A stretch of DNA of 64,000 nt, taken from positions 32,712,333 to 32,776,332 of the forward strand of contig CM054061.1 in NCBI GenBank assembly GCA_028641055.1. The letters are read 5' to 3'. Shown here piece after piece: positions 51,036-63,534 of this stretch (position 1 is the stretch's first letter; each line of letters opens with the position of its first letter). A program made the position numbers and the translations under genes. The notes under the pieces were generated by a model, which saw only the letters and a program-made list of their open reading frames with translations, was not told the origin of the DNA and did no database searches. Origin of the DNA: Alopecurus myosuroides (Eukaryota; Streptophyta; Magnoliopsida; Poales; Poaceae).

Positions 51036-53690
51036 AGAACAAATGAGATTTTTCAAACTATGACCATATACCATTATTGATGGATGAGTTCATACAAATC
51101 GTGTTGGTAAAGTATACATCTATAAGACTAAATGCTAAACGTTGCAAGACGTAAAAGAATTTGACTTAAATTGTGACATCACATTTTAGTTCATATCAGA
51201 AAGGAAAACATGAAGGAACTCCATGTTAATGGACTTCCGGAGTCATTTTATTTTGAATAAATTGACGCTTGTGAGACCGCTTCCAAAATATGACTAGAAT
51301 TCCGTTCATAGGCCAAAGTAGAATGGACGACTAATTTAGTGGATATTATACATATTGATGTATATAGTCCATTATGTGTAGTCATGTGTGTTGGATTAAA
51401 TTTTCCTTCATAAAATTCAGTCAATGATTTGAGTAGATATATGAGTATATCTATTTAAAGAGAATGAAGTTTGGCATTTTTGAATTGGTTCAGATTATTG
51501 GATCATAAAGGATAAAGTTTTTATGATTGGATCATAAAGGATAAAGTTTGAGTTACAAGTTCAGCGAAACATCCGAGGAGTTGCAGAATTGTTCTTCAAC
51601 TCATACTTCTCGAATACCCCACATTAGTTTGGAGTATTCAAGAGACAAAATCAAACCTTGTTGGACATGGTAAGATTAATAGAAAATGCCATTATAATTT
51701 TGTAGTTTATACATTAGTGACAACCGCTTTTACACTGAAAAGAGCACAGTCATGATTCGTTGAAATTGACACCATATAAGATATGGTTTGGGTAGTGACC
51801 CGAATTGTATTTTTATTAAGTTTTAGTATGCATAGCATAGGTAAAATGTTTACAACGAAAATAGGATACATATATGTTTATAAGTTTATCCCAACGAATC
51901 CATTGGGTATTTCTCCTATCACCAAACCAAAAGAGAAATGTTGTTTGTCAAAAAAGGTTGATTTCTCGAGAAAGTAGTTCTTGCAAAAAAAGTGAGTGGG
52001 AGGACAGTACAAACTCAACCAGATTAGAGAATCTATGTTATGATGTCAAGAGTAGCGGAGCACTGGAAGTTGTTCCGGTGTTTCCTATTTTTACAAAGTA
52101 GAAGACACTACATGTGTTGTAGATACTTCGAACGAGTTTTTTAACTGAACCACAGAAGTCCTAAAACTTTGTACTTAGACCAACTTGTGGTTTAAGAGTA
52201 AAGTGTTGTTTTGACAATAAAGGACATGGAACTTATAAAGGAAGCAAATGATGTGCCCTGACTTCGTAAAATTGGCTATGAGTCATTATATCCGCGATAG
52301 TATCCCTGTATGAATATCAAGTATGTGACATGGTAGTCCTTTCTATAGGCATGATGCCTAACGTTAGCAAATGGGTCTATATAGCAACAAAGACATGGAT
52401 TTTACATCAAAGTTGTACTTGTGAAAAATATGTTTTCGACGAAGCTCAAAGAGTTGACTACTACAAGATTTTGATCTTCCGTAGTGATGCTTTAGTCTTT
52501 GCGGATAGTTATAGCAAAAGTTGCATATTATGATATGGAAGTTGAATAACAAAACCAACTTTCCTCTCAAGGAAGTTTGATCGAGGATGTGTACTTGACA
52601 CAATCTGAGAGTTTTGTAAAATTCAAAAGGTTGCTGGAAAGGTATGCACACTTCAATGGTTGAAGTTAGCATAACGAAGTTGGAATCTTTACCTTAATGT
52701 AGTTATCAAAAGAGTTTGATTCCATCATGAATGATAAAGATGCTTGTAGCGTTACAAAAAATCATGTGGGAGCGCTAAGACATATTTCCAATGCTTTGTG
52801 TAGATGACATATGGTTGATTGGAAAATATGTATTTTAAATTAACACCGTTAAGATTTTCATATTGATGAAAGGCTTAGGGGATATTGGGCATCGATATCT
52901 ATAAGAGATGGATTGAAGCGCCTGATATGGTTGAGCCAAATTACATAGATGATGTATTTAAGTAAGGAACTATCGAAATGACAAGAAGGAGTTCTTGCCA
53001 CATGGAAAAGAATTGAGAAACATTCAAATGTTTTGACACATGATGAGGATAAATGAAATTAAGATTTCTATGTCATGTGTTCCGTGCTATGTACACAACC
53101 AGATGAATCATGTGCTATAGAATGTTATAGCAGGATAATTCATATGATGATTAGACAACAGTGGGAGAGATCCCTGTGTCATTTTAGAAATGCTAAGGAT
53201 ATGTTTTCCTATGTAGTAATGAAAAAATATTCGTTGTAATACGTTACACTAATAGTTTTGTCATTTATTCAAGTAATTTTATCTCAAATAAAATATGTGA
53301 TGAAAGGTAGCACAATAGGCTGGAAGAAAGTTCCATGCTAGATTTGAATGAGTTTCAAAATTAAAGTATTGTGACGGGTACTACAACAAAGGCTAAGTAT
53401 ATTGTTGTGTTGACAACAAATAATATGAGTATTTTGTGTCAAAGAGTTTTTTATTCAACTTGGTGAATTTACAAGAATGCTGACACTATGAAGCTACATT
53501 TTCACAATGTCAGTAGCATTAGTTTAAGCTGAGGAATTAAGGTCTCACCAGTTGAACAAATATATACAAAGCCATCTCATTAGAGAATGAGTGATGCGTG
53601 CAGACGCAAAGAACGTGAAAATACAATAGGACCTGAACAGTTCAGATCTTTTTGATGATGTTTACCACATGAAAAGCATGGTAAAAACAC
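51036..53690 (+). pseudogene. Heavily decayed Ty1/copia pol
   Basis: No ORF survives, but ordered plus-strand remnants are readable: an SWN-like block before the RT (about 52680), ACSVTKNHVG (about 52740-52770), the catalytic box region LCVDDIWLIG (52794-52823), MKGLGDIG (about 52866), and an RNase H end with a TKAISLE-like string (about 53570-53585). All are broken by stops and frameshifts. The downstream Angela/BARE-like LTR supports a single old copia element. Confidence 0.6.
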
Positions 53691-54805
53691 TGGAACGTCA
53701 TATGTGTTGAGTATCATGGATCAAGATTGGGATTTGTCCATCCAAAATGACGGAGAGATATACTATGGGCCCTCTCGGTGATATCACATTGACACCGCTT
53801 GCAAGCACGTGACTAGGTCACAAGGATGTCATATCACAGAACGAGTAAAAGAGTACTTGTCGGTAACGAGATCGAACAAGGTATGGTTGAATGATCGGAT
53901 CTCGGACAAGTAAAATATCGAGAGACAAAGGGAATTAGTCACGACGTTGATGGTTCACACAATCACGAGAGTCATTGTTGAATATATAGGAGTCATCACG
54001 GATCTCCAGATCCCGTTGTTGATTATTGATCGGAGAGGTGTCTCGATCATGTCTATGTTATTCGTGAACCGGGTGACACACTTAAGTTTCGATGATGCAT
54101 TTGAGAGGATATGGAATATCGAAGAAAAGTTTGGACAACACCGAAATCGTTTCGGGTAAATTTGAAATAGTTCAAGGGTTTTTCATTGAATGGTTGTTAA
54201 TAGAATTAATAAATGATTCGAGGTGCTATATGCAAATGTTTGTTAATAAAATTAACAAATATAAAATAAAGAAATAATTTTTATTTATTTTTTTATTAAA
54301 GAAAAACCTTTGGATTTTCTAAGTGGGAAATTATGGGAGCATGAGTGGTTGTGAGTGGAGTGTCCACTTACATGATGAGGGAAGAGGTGGGGGCACCACC
54401 ATGGCTAGCCGTACCCCCTTGTCCCACCTCCCTTCCTCTCCACCCGCTGCTCCATTCCATGGTCTCCGGCTTGGCGAAGCCCTGACCATGGGTTTCTTCA
54501 CCACCACCACTCCGTCGTGCTGCTAGAGTTCCGAGGGATCCTCTACTTCCGCTACCCCGCTGGATCGAGGGAACATAGGTCTTCATCAAGTTGTACGTGT
54601 GACCGATCACGGAGGCACCGCCAGATTGCGGTGCACAACTTCTCGCACTCGGGATCGGTGTGAGTACGACTATGCCAATAACATGATTCGATCCTATAAC
54701 GCTTAGATTCTTCGAGGGTATGTTTTCTTAAGTCTCTCTATGCCAGTTGCTTTCATCTCCTAGATTAGATCTTTGTCTTTCGGGTATCTCTCGCATAGGA
54801 ATTTT
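53691..54805 (+). repeat. Angela/BARE-like copia LTR fragment
   Basis: From memory of the Triticeae Angela/WIS/BARE LTR I recognise GAGAGATAT...GGGCCCTCTCGGT, AACGAGTAAAAGAGTACTTG, CGGTAACGAGATCGAACAAGG, CGGATCTCGGACAAGTA, TTGACCGGAGA-type (here TTGATCGGAGA), GTGACACACTTAAG and the distal CATAGGAATTTTTTT. The LTR start (TGTTGG) and last ~20 bp (ending CCAACA) are missing, and the distal end is joined straight to gypsy protease sequence at about 54800. Confidence 0.6.
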
Positions 54806-54810
54806 TTTCT

Positions 54811-57539
54811 TTTCAATGCAACAAACCCTTCAGAAATGCAGAAGATGAACACATTGTCTTCTACAAGGATTCTTCTAATATTGCTTCCCATCCTCATATA
54901 CCTAAGAAAACTAGTGTTTCTATGCTTTCTGTTAGGATTGGTGATCATTGTTATTTTGGTTTATATGATATTGGTGCTAGTTCTAGTGCTATACCTTATG
55001 AGTGTTATAGAGAAATTATGCATGAAATTGGTTCTTGTGAGCTTGAAGATATTGATGTGGTTATTCAGCCTGCTAATAGAGAAACTGTTTTTCCAATTGG
55101 TATTGTTAGAGATGTGGAAGTTTTATGTGGTAAGACTAAATATCCCACTGATTTTGTAGTACTCGGTAAGGCTGCTAGTAAAACTTGTCGAATTATTTTT
55201 GGTAGACCTTTCTTGAACACTTGTGGTGCTATTATCGATTGTAAGAGGGAGAAGATATTGACTAAATTTGATGGAAAATCTTATGAGTTCAATTTCTCCA
55301 AATTTTCTAGAGCACCTTATGAATATAAATTGCCTGATGAGAATTTTAAAGTTGATAACTGTTTGCACAACCTTCATAAAGATTTGCAGAGATGTGAGGA
55401 AACTAATCTTGTTCTTAATTCGAAGAAATGCCACTTTATGGTGAATGAAGGAATTTTTATTGGACATAAAATTTCTGATAGAGGTATGGAAGTTGACAAA
55501 GCTGAAGTGGAAGCGATAGAGAAAATGCCATGTCCTAGGGATGTTAAAGGTATTCGTAGTGTTCTTGGTAATGCTTGTTTTTATAGGAGATTTATTAAAG
55601 ATTTCTCAAAAATATCAAAGCCTCTTACTAATCTTCTTCAAAAAGATGTACCATTTGTTTTTTATGATGATTATAAGGATGCTTTTGAAACTTTAAAGAA
55701 GGCTTTAACTACTGCTCGTATTGTTCAACCACCTGATTGGAATTTACCTTTTGAAATTATGTGTGATGCTTGTGATTTTGCTGTAGGTGTTGTTCTTGGA
55801 CAGCGCGTAGATAAGAAGTTGAATGTTATTCATTATGCTAGTAAGACTCTTGATGCTGCTCAAAAGAATTATGCTACTATCAAAAAAGAGTTCTTAGCTG
55901 TAGTTTTTGCATGTGATAAGTTTAGACCTTATATCATTGATTCAAAGGTTACTATTCATACTGATCATGATGTTATTAGATACCTTATGGAAAAGAAAGA
56001 TGCTAAGCCTTGGCTTATTAGATGGGTGTTGCTTTTACATGAGTTTGATTTGCATATTGTGGATAGGAAGGGTGCTGAAAATCATGTTGCTGATAATTTG
56101 TCTAGATTGGAAAACATGACTTTTGACCCTATTCCTATTACTGGTAGTTTTCCAAATGAACATTTGGCTGCAATAAAGGTAAAATCCCAAGATAGTCCAT
56201 GGTATGTTGATTATGCTAACTTTATTGTTTCAAAGTATTTTCCTCCAACATTTACAGCTCAACAAAGAAGAAAATTCCTCTATGATTTGAGGCATTATTT
56301 TTGGGATGACCCACATTTAAATAAAGAAGGAGTAGATGGTATTATGAGAAGATGTGTTCCAGATCATGAACAACATGAAATATTGAAGAAGTGTCATAGT
56401 AGTGCTTATGGAGGACATCACGCTGGAGATAGAACCGCACAGAAGGTTCTACAATCAGGTTTGTATTGGCCTACTCTCTTTAAAGATGCACGTAAATTTG
56501 TTTTATCTTGTGATGAATGTCAAAGAGTAGGAAATATTTCTAGACGTAATGAAATTCCTATGAGTTATTCTCTTGTTATTGAACCTTTTGATTGTTGGAG
56601 ATTTGACTTTATGGGTCATTTTCCTCCTTCGAATGGTTACACTCACATTCTTGTTGTTGTTGATTTTGTTACTAAGTGGGTAGAAGCTATACCTACAAAA
56701 AGTGCTGATGGTGAGACCTCTCTAAAAATGCTTAAAGATGTTATTTTCACTAGGTTTGGTGTGCCTAGATATCTTATGACTGATGGAGGTTCTCATTTTA
56801 TTCATGGTGGTTTTAGACAGACCCTTGCTAAATATGATGTTAATCATAGAATTGCCTCGGATTATCATCCTCAAACCAGTGGGCAAGTAGAATTATCAAA
56901 TAGAGAAATTAAACCTATCTTGCAAAAGACTGTTAATAAATCTAGGAAGAATTGGTCTGATAAGTTGAATGATGCTTTATGGGCTTATAGAACTGCTTAT
57001 AAAAACCCGATGGGTATGTCTCCCTATAAAATGGTTTACGGAAAAGCTTGTCACTTGCCTTTATAATTAGAACACAAAGCTTATAGGGCAGTGAAAGAAT
57101 TAAATAAAGATTTTAAACTTGCTGGTAAGAAAAGAATGCTTGATTTGAATCATTTAGATGAGTGGAGATGTGAAGCTTATGAAAATGCTAAGTTCTTCAA
57201 AGAGAAAGTTAAATAATGTCATTATTAAAGAATCCTTAAAAGATATTTTCATGTTGTGAGAAAGTTCTATTTTATCGGTCTCGTTTTAGATTTTTTGCAG
57301 GAAAATTACTCTCCAGATGGGAAGGACCTTATATTATTGAAGAAGTGTATTGTTCGGGTGCAACCAAAATTGCTTCCCTCGAAGATAACACTACACAAGT
57401 GGTAAATGGGCAAAGACTCAAACATTATATTTCTGGGGATTCCTATGATGAAGATGTTGATGTTATTCAAGTAATGACTCCGAAGAAGTTCATTAGAGGG
57501 AAGATTCCAGATTCTGCAGAGTCTGTTTTGGAATAGGTA
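54811..57539 (+). pseudogene. Athila-like pol: protease, RNase H and integrase with RT core deleted
   Basis: The frame is open from before ATG 54922 to TAA 57064-57066, then continues in frame to TAA 57214-57216, with a shifted piece to 57539. Protease: YDIGASSSAIP. An in-frame deletion follows ENFKV and resumes at LHKDLQRCEETNLVLNSKKCHF, removing most of RT including its YxDD-type box (in relatives about 280 residues lie here). RT thumb/RNase H: FYRRFIKDFSKISKPLTNLL, FEIMCDACDFAVG, THTDH-like IHTDHDVI. Integrase: H2C2 finger ending CDECQ, core D in RFDFMGHFP, D in VVVDFVTKWVEAIP, E in TSGQVELSNREI. TAA 57064 replaces a codon (probably GAA) in L-P-L-E-L-E-H. RT activity is impossible from this copy. 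Confidence 0.9.
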
Positions 57540-57861
57540 ACAATTCTGTTAAGAAAAAGTTCGCGGAATACTTTCCAAGTTATAATTTATTGATTTTTGG
57601 AAAATATGAAAAATACCAATCTGAAGAGGAGTTAAAGAAGGTTCCCGGAGGCACCACACCCCCTGGGGGAGCGGGCCCACCGCTAGCCGCGCCACCCTAT
57701 GGTGTGGGAGCCGAGCCCCTTTCTAACCGGACTTTCCTTTCGTTACGCATACTTTTTGCTATATAACCCCCCGGACCCCCCGAGGTCCGTATATCGTTTT
57801 CTCGTTGAGTTTCTGTTTCGAGTTGTTTCTGCCAGGATCTGTTTTCAGTTTAGAAGCATCA
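57540..57861 (+). other. Region between pol and ORF3 with a TATA-like site
   Basis: Non-coding. GCTATATAACCCCCC at about 57758-57772, 100 bp before the ORF3 Met, could be an internal promoter for a separate ORF3 transcript (inference). A GC-rich palindrome-like stretch (GGGGGAGCGGGCCCACCGC) lies near 57664. Confidence 0.35.
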
Positions 57862-58395
57862 TGGTATCCGCCAACAACAACAAAGGGACGTGACCGAAGG
57901 AAGATGATCTCCATGACCGAAAGCCGGAGGAGGAGACCGAGAGTGGAGCTGAAGGAGATGTTGAAGAAAACCGATGAGTGCGTCCACGCGCCACCATCGC
58001 AAGCATTGGAGTGATTGCAAAACCTTCCAAGCAAACGGCAAGGATGAGCACCAGAGGGAATGCCCCATGTCACTGCTTAGCTTCAGGGACACCACTTTCA
58101 GGCGTAAAGAAACCTTTCCTTACTTTAATTCATGAATATCAATCTAGGAGGGTAGAGGCAAAGTTGCCTTCTTGCTGGGATATGGATCGTTCTAACCATG
58201 CGATAGAGATAGCTCTCAACCTAAGGAAGTGTGTGGGGAATTTTTGATGGCTGGAATTCACCGTCTGACAAGCATGCAAACAGTATTGATCACAATACGA
58301 AGATGATGCATATGCTTCTGTTCGCAATTGAAGATCTGAAGAAATCTATTGATAAGCTCATTGAGAAGGATTCACCACCACCACCTAAGAATTGA
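57862..58395 (+). pseudogene. Athila-type third ORF relic (sometimes called env-like)
   Basis: Begins ATG 57862 (MVSANNNKGT), then continues through frameshifts: ELKEMLKKTDECVH, ATIASIGVIAKPSKQT, LIHEYQSRRVEAKLPSCWDMDRSNHAIEIALNLRKCVG, and KKSIDKLIEKDSPPPPKN ending at TGA 58393-58395. I recall this protein downstream of pol in Triticeae Athila elements; its function is unknown and no membrane or signal segment is visible. At least three frameshifts or stops. Confidence 0.6.
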
Positions 58396-60126
58396 TTTGT
58401 CATTGGTATTGGCATCCCCTTGGCTTGGTCCAAGCTTGGAGGAGTGTCGCGGTATCACACCTTTATCTTTCACCCGTTTACCTTTTAGTAGAGTCATATC
58501 AAGAGAAAATGCCATATAGGATGGTTTGCAGTATGGAAGTGTCACCCCTTAGATGGTTATCGTTGTATCCCTTGGTTTGAGTTGCCGTAATGAAATATTC
58601 ATGAGAAGTTTTATCATCTACCTGTTCTACTTTATTTTAGTTTGCAATTTTTGTTATGTGGTTGATCTTGTTATTAGTATTGGTATCAATGTTGGAGTTT
58701 CAAGTTAATCTAGTTGGTTTTGGCAAACTTAGCATTGGTCAGTAACAACATTACGTTGAGACTTAAGTAGAAAAGAGGGAGTTGCATGTAGATATATTAT
58801 TCCATGATCTTTCTTTATTGTTAGCTTATAAGCTTAGTATTCTCAAATAATTTTGTTTCCACCTTCAAGGAATATTGCATGATTCGCTTTATCATATATG
58901 TTTTTGTTTGTTTTACTTCAATTATTATGCTTGGTACCCAACCTTGCTAGCGAAAATCCTGTACTGAGAGGGAATGCTTCTCGTGCATCCAAACCTTGAT
59001 CCCCAAAACCTTGCCATTTGTGTCCACCATGCCTATCTATATGTGGTATTTCACTGCCACTCCAAATAAATTGATTGTGTGCTACCTTTAAACCTTCAAA
59101 ATTACACATGTTTTGTGCTCCTGTTTTAGCTCATGAGGGTGCAAATAGAGAATCCTTATCTCACTTGTTGATTGGATTTCACACCCTGGACTAGTGGCTT
59201 CATCCGCTTATCCAAATGCTAGAATAGCTGACAGCGGGGTTCCCAGCCCCAAATAATAATAAAAATTATCTTCACTATTTTTGCCCCTGATTTATCAGTC
59301 AAAGCATAATTGTGTAAACAAAAGAAAATGAGGGATGACCTTCTATACCAGTTGCGTCCTTCTATGGTATCCGCTCTTGTGAAGTCTAGTTGGCTTGTGA
59401 CATACTGTATTTTCTGTTTGCCATTCATTGACATAAACATACACCTCTCAAAATTTAGACACTCCTCCATGGTTTGTGATTGTTGGCAGGCACCCGAGGA
59501 TTCGGTTAGCCATGATTTGTGTAATAAAGGTTGGAAGGAGTGTCAACCATTTTATACCTTTGTTTTACAAAATAAAAGCTCTAGCACATGAGTGATCCAT
59601 GTTTCCCTCTGCGAAGGGCCTATCTTTTACATTTATGTTGAGTTAGTAAACCTACTTATTTCTGTCTTAAGAAAGCATTTGAGTTGTTGTGATTCATCCA
59701 GCTATATGTTGATTTACTCAATCATGTTCTTTATTCTTCCTTGTTTCTACAAATACTTTTATCTGTCTGAATACCACTTTGAAAGTTACCAATGTCTGCA
59801 AAGTGACCGTTATAATTGAGCAGGATAAACTCTGCAATATAAGCTCTAGTATAAAGACTCTGATCGAAAGATAAGTACACTGTTAATTGTTCTCTGACCA
59901 AGAACGAAGTTTGCCTTTACCAATTACTGATTTAATTTTTTCACCTTTCTTGTTCCTCTACTTGTTTCAAGTTTGATTATATGAGAGGAAGTTGTTGTAT
60001 CAAATGACTTGTTCCTTGTTAGATGTGATGCCTCTTGTCCCAGTTTATTTTATCGACACCTCACTCCATAAACCCGTGGTCATGTTTACTGGGTTCAGTT
60101 TCGCTTGGGGACAAGCGGGGTCTAAG
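58396..60126 (+). other. Non-coding 3' region of the Athila-like element
   Basis: A/T-rich with no conserved ORF. It contains two G-rich purine blocks (CTTGGAGGAG near 58433 and TTGGGGACAAGC near 60106) like the polypurine-type strings repeated in Athila 3' regions. Confidence 0.5.
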
Positions 60127-60138
60127 CTTGGGGGGAGT
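60127..60138 (+). promoter_or_regulatory. Polypurine tract of the Athila-like element
   Basis: CTTGGGGGGAGT directly before the LTR start TGATACGTCC (60139). Confidence 0.85.
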
Positions 60139-61664
60139 TGATACGTCCATTTTGCATCACTATTTTATATTGTTATTTTCTATTATTCATCGATATATTT
60201 CATGTTATGATGCATCACTTATGTTATTTTATATTATTTTGCATGTTTCATAATTCTTGGAGAATAAACACTGGGACCAGAGATCTGATGGAAAAAAGCA
60301 CCGTCGAGATACCCTATTTCAAGTTCAGTAGAAGAGGGGGGACACCTTAGATGTCTTAGAAGTTCAGAGAAGGAGGCTAGCCATAAGGGGAGCCAGAGGG
60401 GAGCCACCAGGGGACCACACCGTGAGGTGGCGCCCCCCCCCCCCCCTTGGCCGCACCGCCTGATTGTGTGGCCACCCTGGCCCTCCTCTGGTCGACCCCT
60501 TTCGCGTACTTGACCCCCAGGGAACCCTAAGCCCCAGGCTATCCTCGAAGAATTATTCCGCTGCCGCCTCGGGGCGGAAAACACTAGAGAGAGAAAAGCT
60601 CTTCGGCAGGGAGAAATCCGTCGGAAAAATTCCTCTCCGGAGAGGGGAAATCATCGCCATCGTCAGTGTCATCGCTTCGGGCATAATCAAGATCGTCATC
60701 ATCATCATCATCACCCCCAGCGCCGTCACCCTCATCATCCACCGTCATCCCACTGTAACAATTAGGGGCCTCTATCGTTGTTTTACATTAGATCTCTCTC
60801 GCGGTGTGGATTACTTGTTAGTAGTTGATGCTTGTGAGATTTATCGGTGTTAGCACTTTATGACCAGATTGTTTTTATCCATTATATCAACTCTGATTAT
60901 GATCCATATGATGTCTTGTGAGTAGTTTGTTTAGTTCTTGAGGACATGGGAGAAGTCATGATGTTAGTAGTGAAGCTATGTTGAAGTAATATCTCGTGGT
61001 TCGGTATTTAAGTTGTGGTGCTATTCTTCTAGTGGTGTCATGTGAACGTCGACTACATGGTACTTCACCTTTATGGGCCTAGGACGATGAATTGTGTATT
61101 TGGCTACTAATTGTGGGGTTGCCGGACTGCCAGAAACCTAAACCCCCATTAGGAAACTAATGCACGAGGGAGCTTAGAATCCCGGAGTTTTAAGGTTGTG
61201 GTTAGATTTATCTTAATTACTTTCTTGTAATTGCGGATGCTTACGAGGGGTATAATCACAAGTATGTATTAGTCCTAGGTGGGTGGTACATTAGCATAGG
61301 TTCACCCACACAACACTTCACGAACCAATGGATATTAATCAACCGTAATGAATCGAAAGCACTTGACGAAATTCCCATGTGTCCTCAAGAATTTTTGGTA
61401 GTTATAAGTAACACAATCGGCTTGTCCTTTGCTCTCAAAAGGATTGGGCCACTCGCTGCAATATTATTTACTGCACTTTATTTACTTGCACTTTATTTAT
61501 CTGCTATATTAACCCCCCCCCCCCCCCCAAAAAAAACTCGTTTGCTAGTGTTTACAGTGAATCCTCTATCCAACCTGCTTGTCAACACCTTCTGCCCCTC
61601 GTTGCGTTCGACACTCTTATTTATCGAAAGTACTACGATACGCCCATATACTTTTGGGTCATCA
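60139..61664 (+). repeat. Athila-like 3' LTR
   Basis: 1,526 bp from TGATACGTCC to TTTTGGGTCATCA, with TGAT/ATCA ends. It contains C runs at 60433-60446 (14) and 61513-61528 (16) and a CAT/TCA microsatellite near 60695-60715. The GC-rich leader resembles other TGATACGTC LTRs. No partner LTR in the window, so no age estimate. Confidence 0.8.
61513..61528. repeat. Poly-C tract (16 C) followed by A8
   Basis: Homopolymer junction inside the LTR; the length may vary or be uncertain. Confidence 0.8.
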
Positions 61665-61675
61665 GGCATCGCCGA

Positions 61676-62389
61676 GCTTTGATGCTTATACTTTATACGT
61701 CTCCAATGTATCTATAATTTCTGATGTTCCATGTTGATATTGTGCCAATTCCTACATGTTTTCTATACACTTCATAGCATTTTTATGCATTTTTTGGGAC
61801 TAACCTATTGAGAAGATGCCACAGTGCCAGTTCATGTTTTCTGGGTTTTTTTTTGTACTTCAGAAAAGTCGTTCTAGAAATATTCTCGGAATTGGACGAA
61901 ACAAAAGCCAAAGTCTCTATTTTTCTGTTACGTACATGGAGAACAAAGGGGCTCGAAGGTGGCTAGGGAGGCAGCCACCCCCTAGGGCGGCGTGCCCCCC
62001 TTGGCCGCGCGGCCACGTGGCGTGGGCCCCCCTGGTCGCTCACGGACATTGCCTTTCCTCCTATATATTACCTTCCTCGGGAAAACCCTAAGTACCCAAG
62101 CCTCCATCCATGAAAAGTTTTGTAGCCTCCGCCGTCATCAACCCTAGTTCGGGAGGGTTCTGAAGCTCTCCCTGGTACCCTTCTGGAGAGAGAGGATCAT
62201 CACCGGAGGGCTCTTCATCACCATGCCTACCTCCGGAGGGATGCATGACTAGTTCATCCTTGTACTATGGGTCCATAATAGTAGCTAGATGGTTTTATTC
62301 TCCTATTTGTTCCATCATGTTTAGATCTTGTGAGGTGCCTAACATGATCAAGATTATCTTATTGTAATGCTACATGTTGTGTTTGTTAG
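61676..62389 (+). repeat. TGATACGTCTCC-type gypsy LTR fragment
   Basis: TACGTCTCCAATGTATCTATAATTTCTGATGTTCCATG and, further on, GGACTAACCTATTGA, ATTCTCGGAATTGGACGAAA and the GGCCGCGCGGCC middle are features of a widespread Triticeae LTR that I recall; its first bases are disturbed by about 12 extra bases (TGAT...TACGTC). It stops at 62389, where another LTR was inserted; the remainder lies outside or is lost. Confidence 0.6.
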
Positions 62390-63409
62390 TGTAACACCCG
62401 GGGGTTTTCTCCCAATTAGATTTGGTTGTTTTTCTTTTTTGCTTTGCCTCACATGCATCATATACATTGCACCTTGTTTTCAAATCCAAATTCAAATTCA
62501 AATGCAAACACATGAGCACAATTTAAAATTCTGAAAACAAACTATCATGCAATTGGGCATTACCATTCCTAAATACAAATAAAATTATTTCATAAATTTT
62601 GGACAAATAAAACTCTCCCAAAATTCCATTCTTCTTCTCACCTTTCTCTTACAAAAAAAAGGGGAAAAGAAAGAAAAACGAGCAGCAGCCCATCTCACCT
62701 CTTGGTTCAGCCCAGCCCATCTCCCCCTCGAGCCCACCTTCTGTCTTTCTTCCTTCCGTACGGTGGTGATGCAGCGGAGGGGGAAAAGCGAGCAACCACC
62801 ACTGCACCCTCCTCTCCCCCCTCCTTTTTCTACCAAGACACACCTCTGCCTCTCCCCAAACCCTAGCCCACTCCGTCTCCTTCCTCCATCGCCGCCGCCT
62901 TTCTTCTTCCCCCTCTGCTCCTCAACCCCTCTCTCTGAATTTCTGAAAAACCAGAAAATAGATGACATGGCCGGAAGTTGAGGCTCCCACCGCCGGCGAT
63001 CGAGTCGTCTTCGAGGTTGTCCAAGCACAAAAATGGAAACCCCTCTACGTCCTCTACCTCCCAGCTGAAGATCGGGAGTCAACGCTGCCCGGGACATCGT
63101 CGGCGACATCTTCTTCCTCCTCTGTTCCGCCCAAGCTGGCGTCATCTACGACCTCACCTGTATGCTGTAGACGTTCCCGAGTCCCTCTGCTTCGACCCTA
63201 GCCCCTCGGTAAGCACTTCGTCCTTCTTGGACTCGTTTCCCCCCTCTCTCCCTATGCTCTGGATCGGTGCCTTCGAGCATCGCTGTCTGCAGGTCCTCAT
63301 CGGAGTTGTTCTGTCTCCGTCGTAATCTTTGATCGTGTCTGTCAAAGTTCAGTAAACCGAGCCGAGATACCTCTTTTTGTCTTAGATCCGTATTCTATCA
63401 CAACCGAGC

Positions 63410-63484
63410 CAGCCAGCCCAGTGGCACAAGCCCTCTCGCGCGCACACAACAGTCGCGGGTTCGAGCCCCCCCCCCCCCCCCCCC
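63410..63484 (+). mobile_element. tRNA-derived SINE-like relic
   Basis: CAGCCCAGTGGCACAAGCC (63415-63433) resembles a Pol III A box, and GCGGGTTCGAGCCCC (63455-63469) is a close B-box match (GGTTCGANNCC core). They are about 30 bp apart, followed by a 19-C run (63466-63484) and a T-rich tail. It does not fold as a complete tRNA, so a decayed SINE is more likely than a tRNA gene. Confidence 0.45.
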
Positions 63485-63534
63485 GCGCATCTTTTTCTTT
63501 TTGGTTTTTATTTTTCCTGCAGCTCAGCCCCAAA

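Larger units (their letters stand above)
54806..61664 (+). mobile_element. Athila-like Ty3/gypsy retrotransposon, 5'-truncated
   Basis: Plus strand: partial protease, deleted RT, RNase H, integrase, an ORF3 relic after pol, a 2-kb non-coding stretch, polypurine tract and a complete 3' LTR (60139-61664). The 5' LTR, primer site and gag are absent. Protease, RNase H and integrase sequences and a separate downstream ORF fit the Athila lineage. I recall similar Triticeae elements (Sabrina/WHAM type) but do not assign the family. Confidence 0.8.

Noticed and set aside
63410..63484. Possible functional tRNA gene
   Set aside because: No acceptor stem or anticodon arm can be drawn and the B-box region runs into a 19-C tract.
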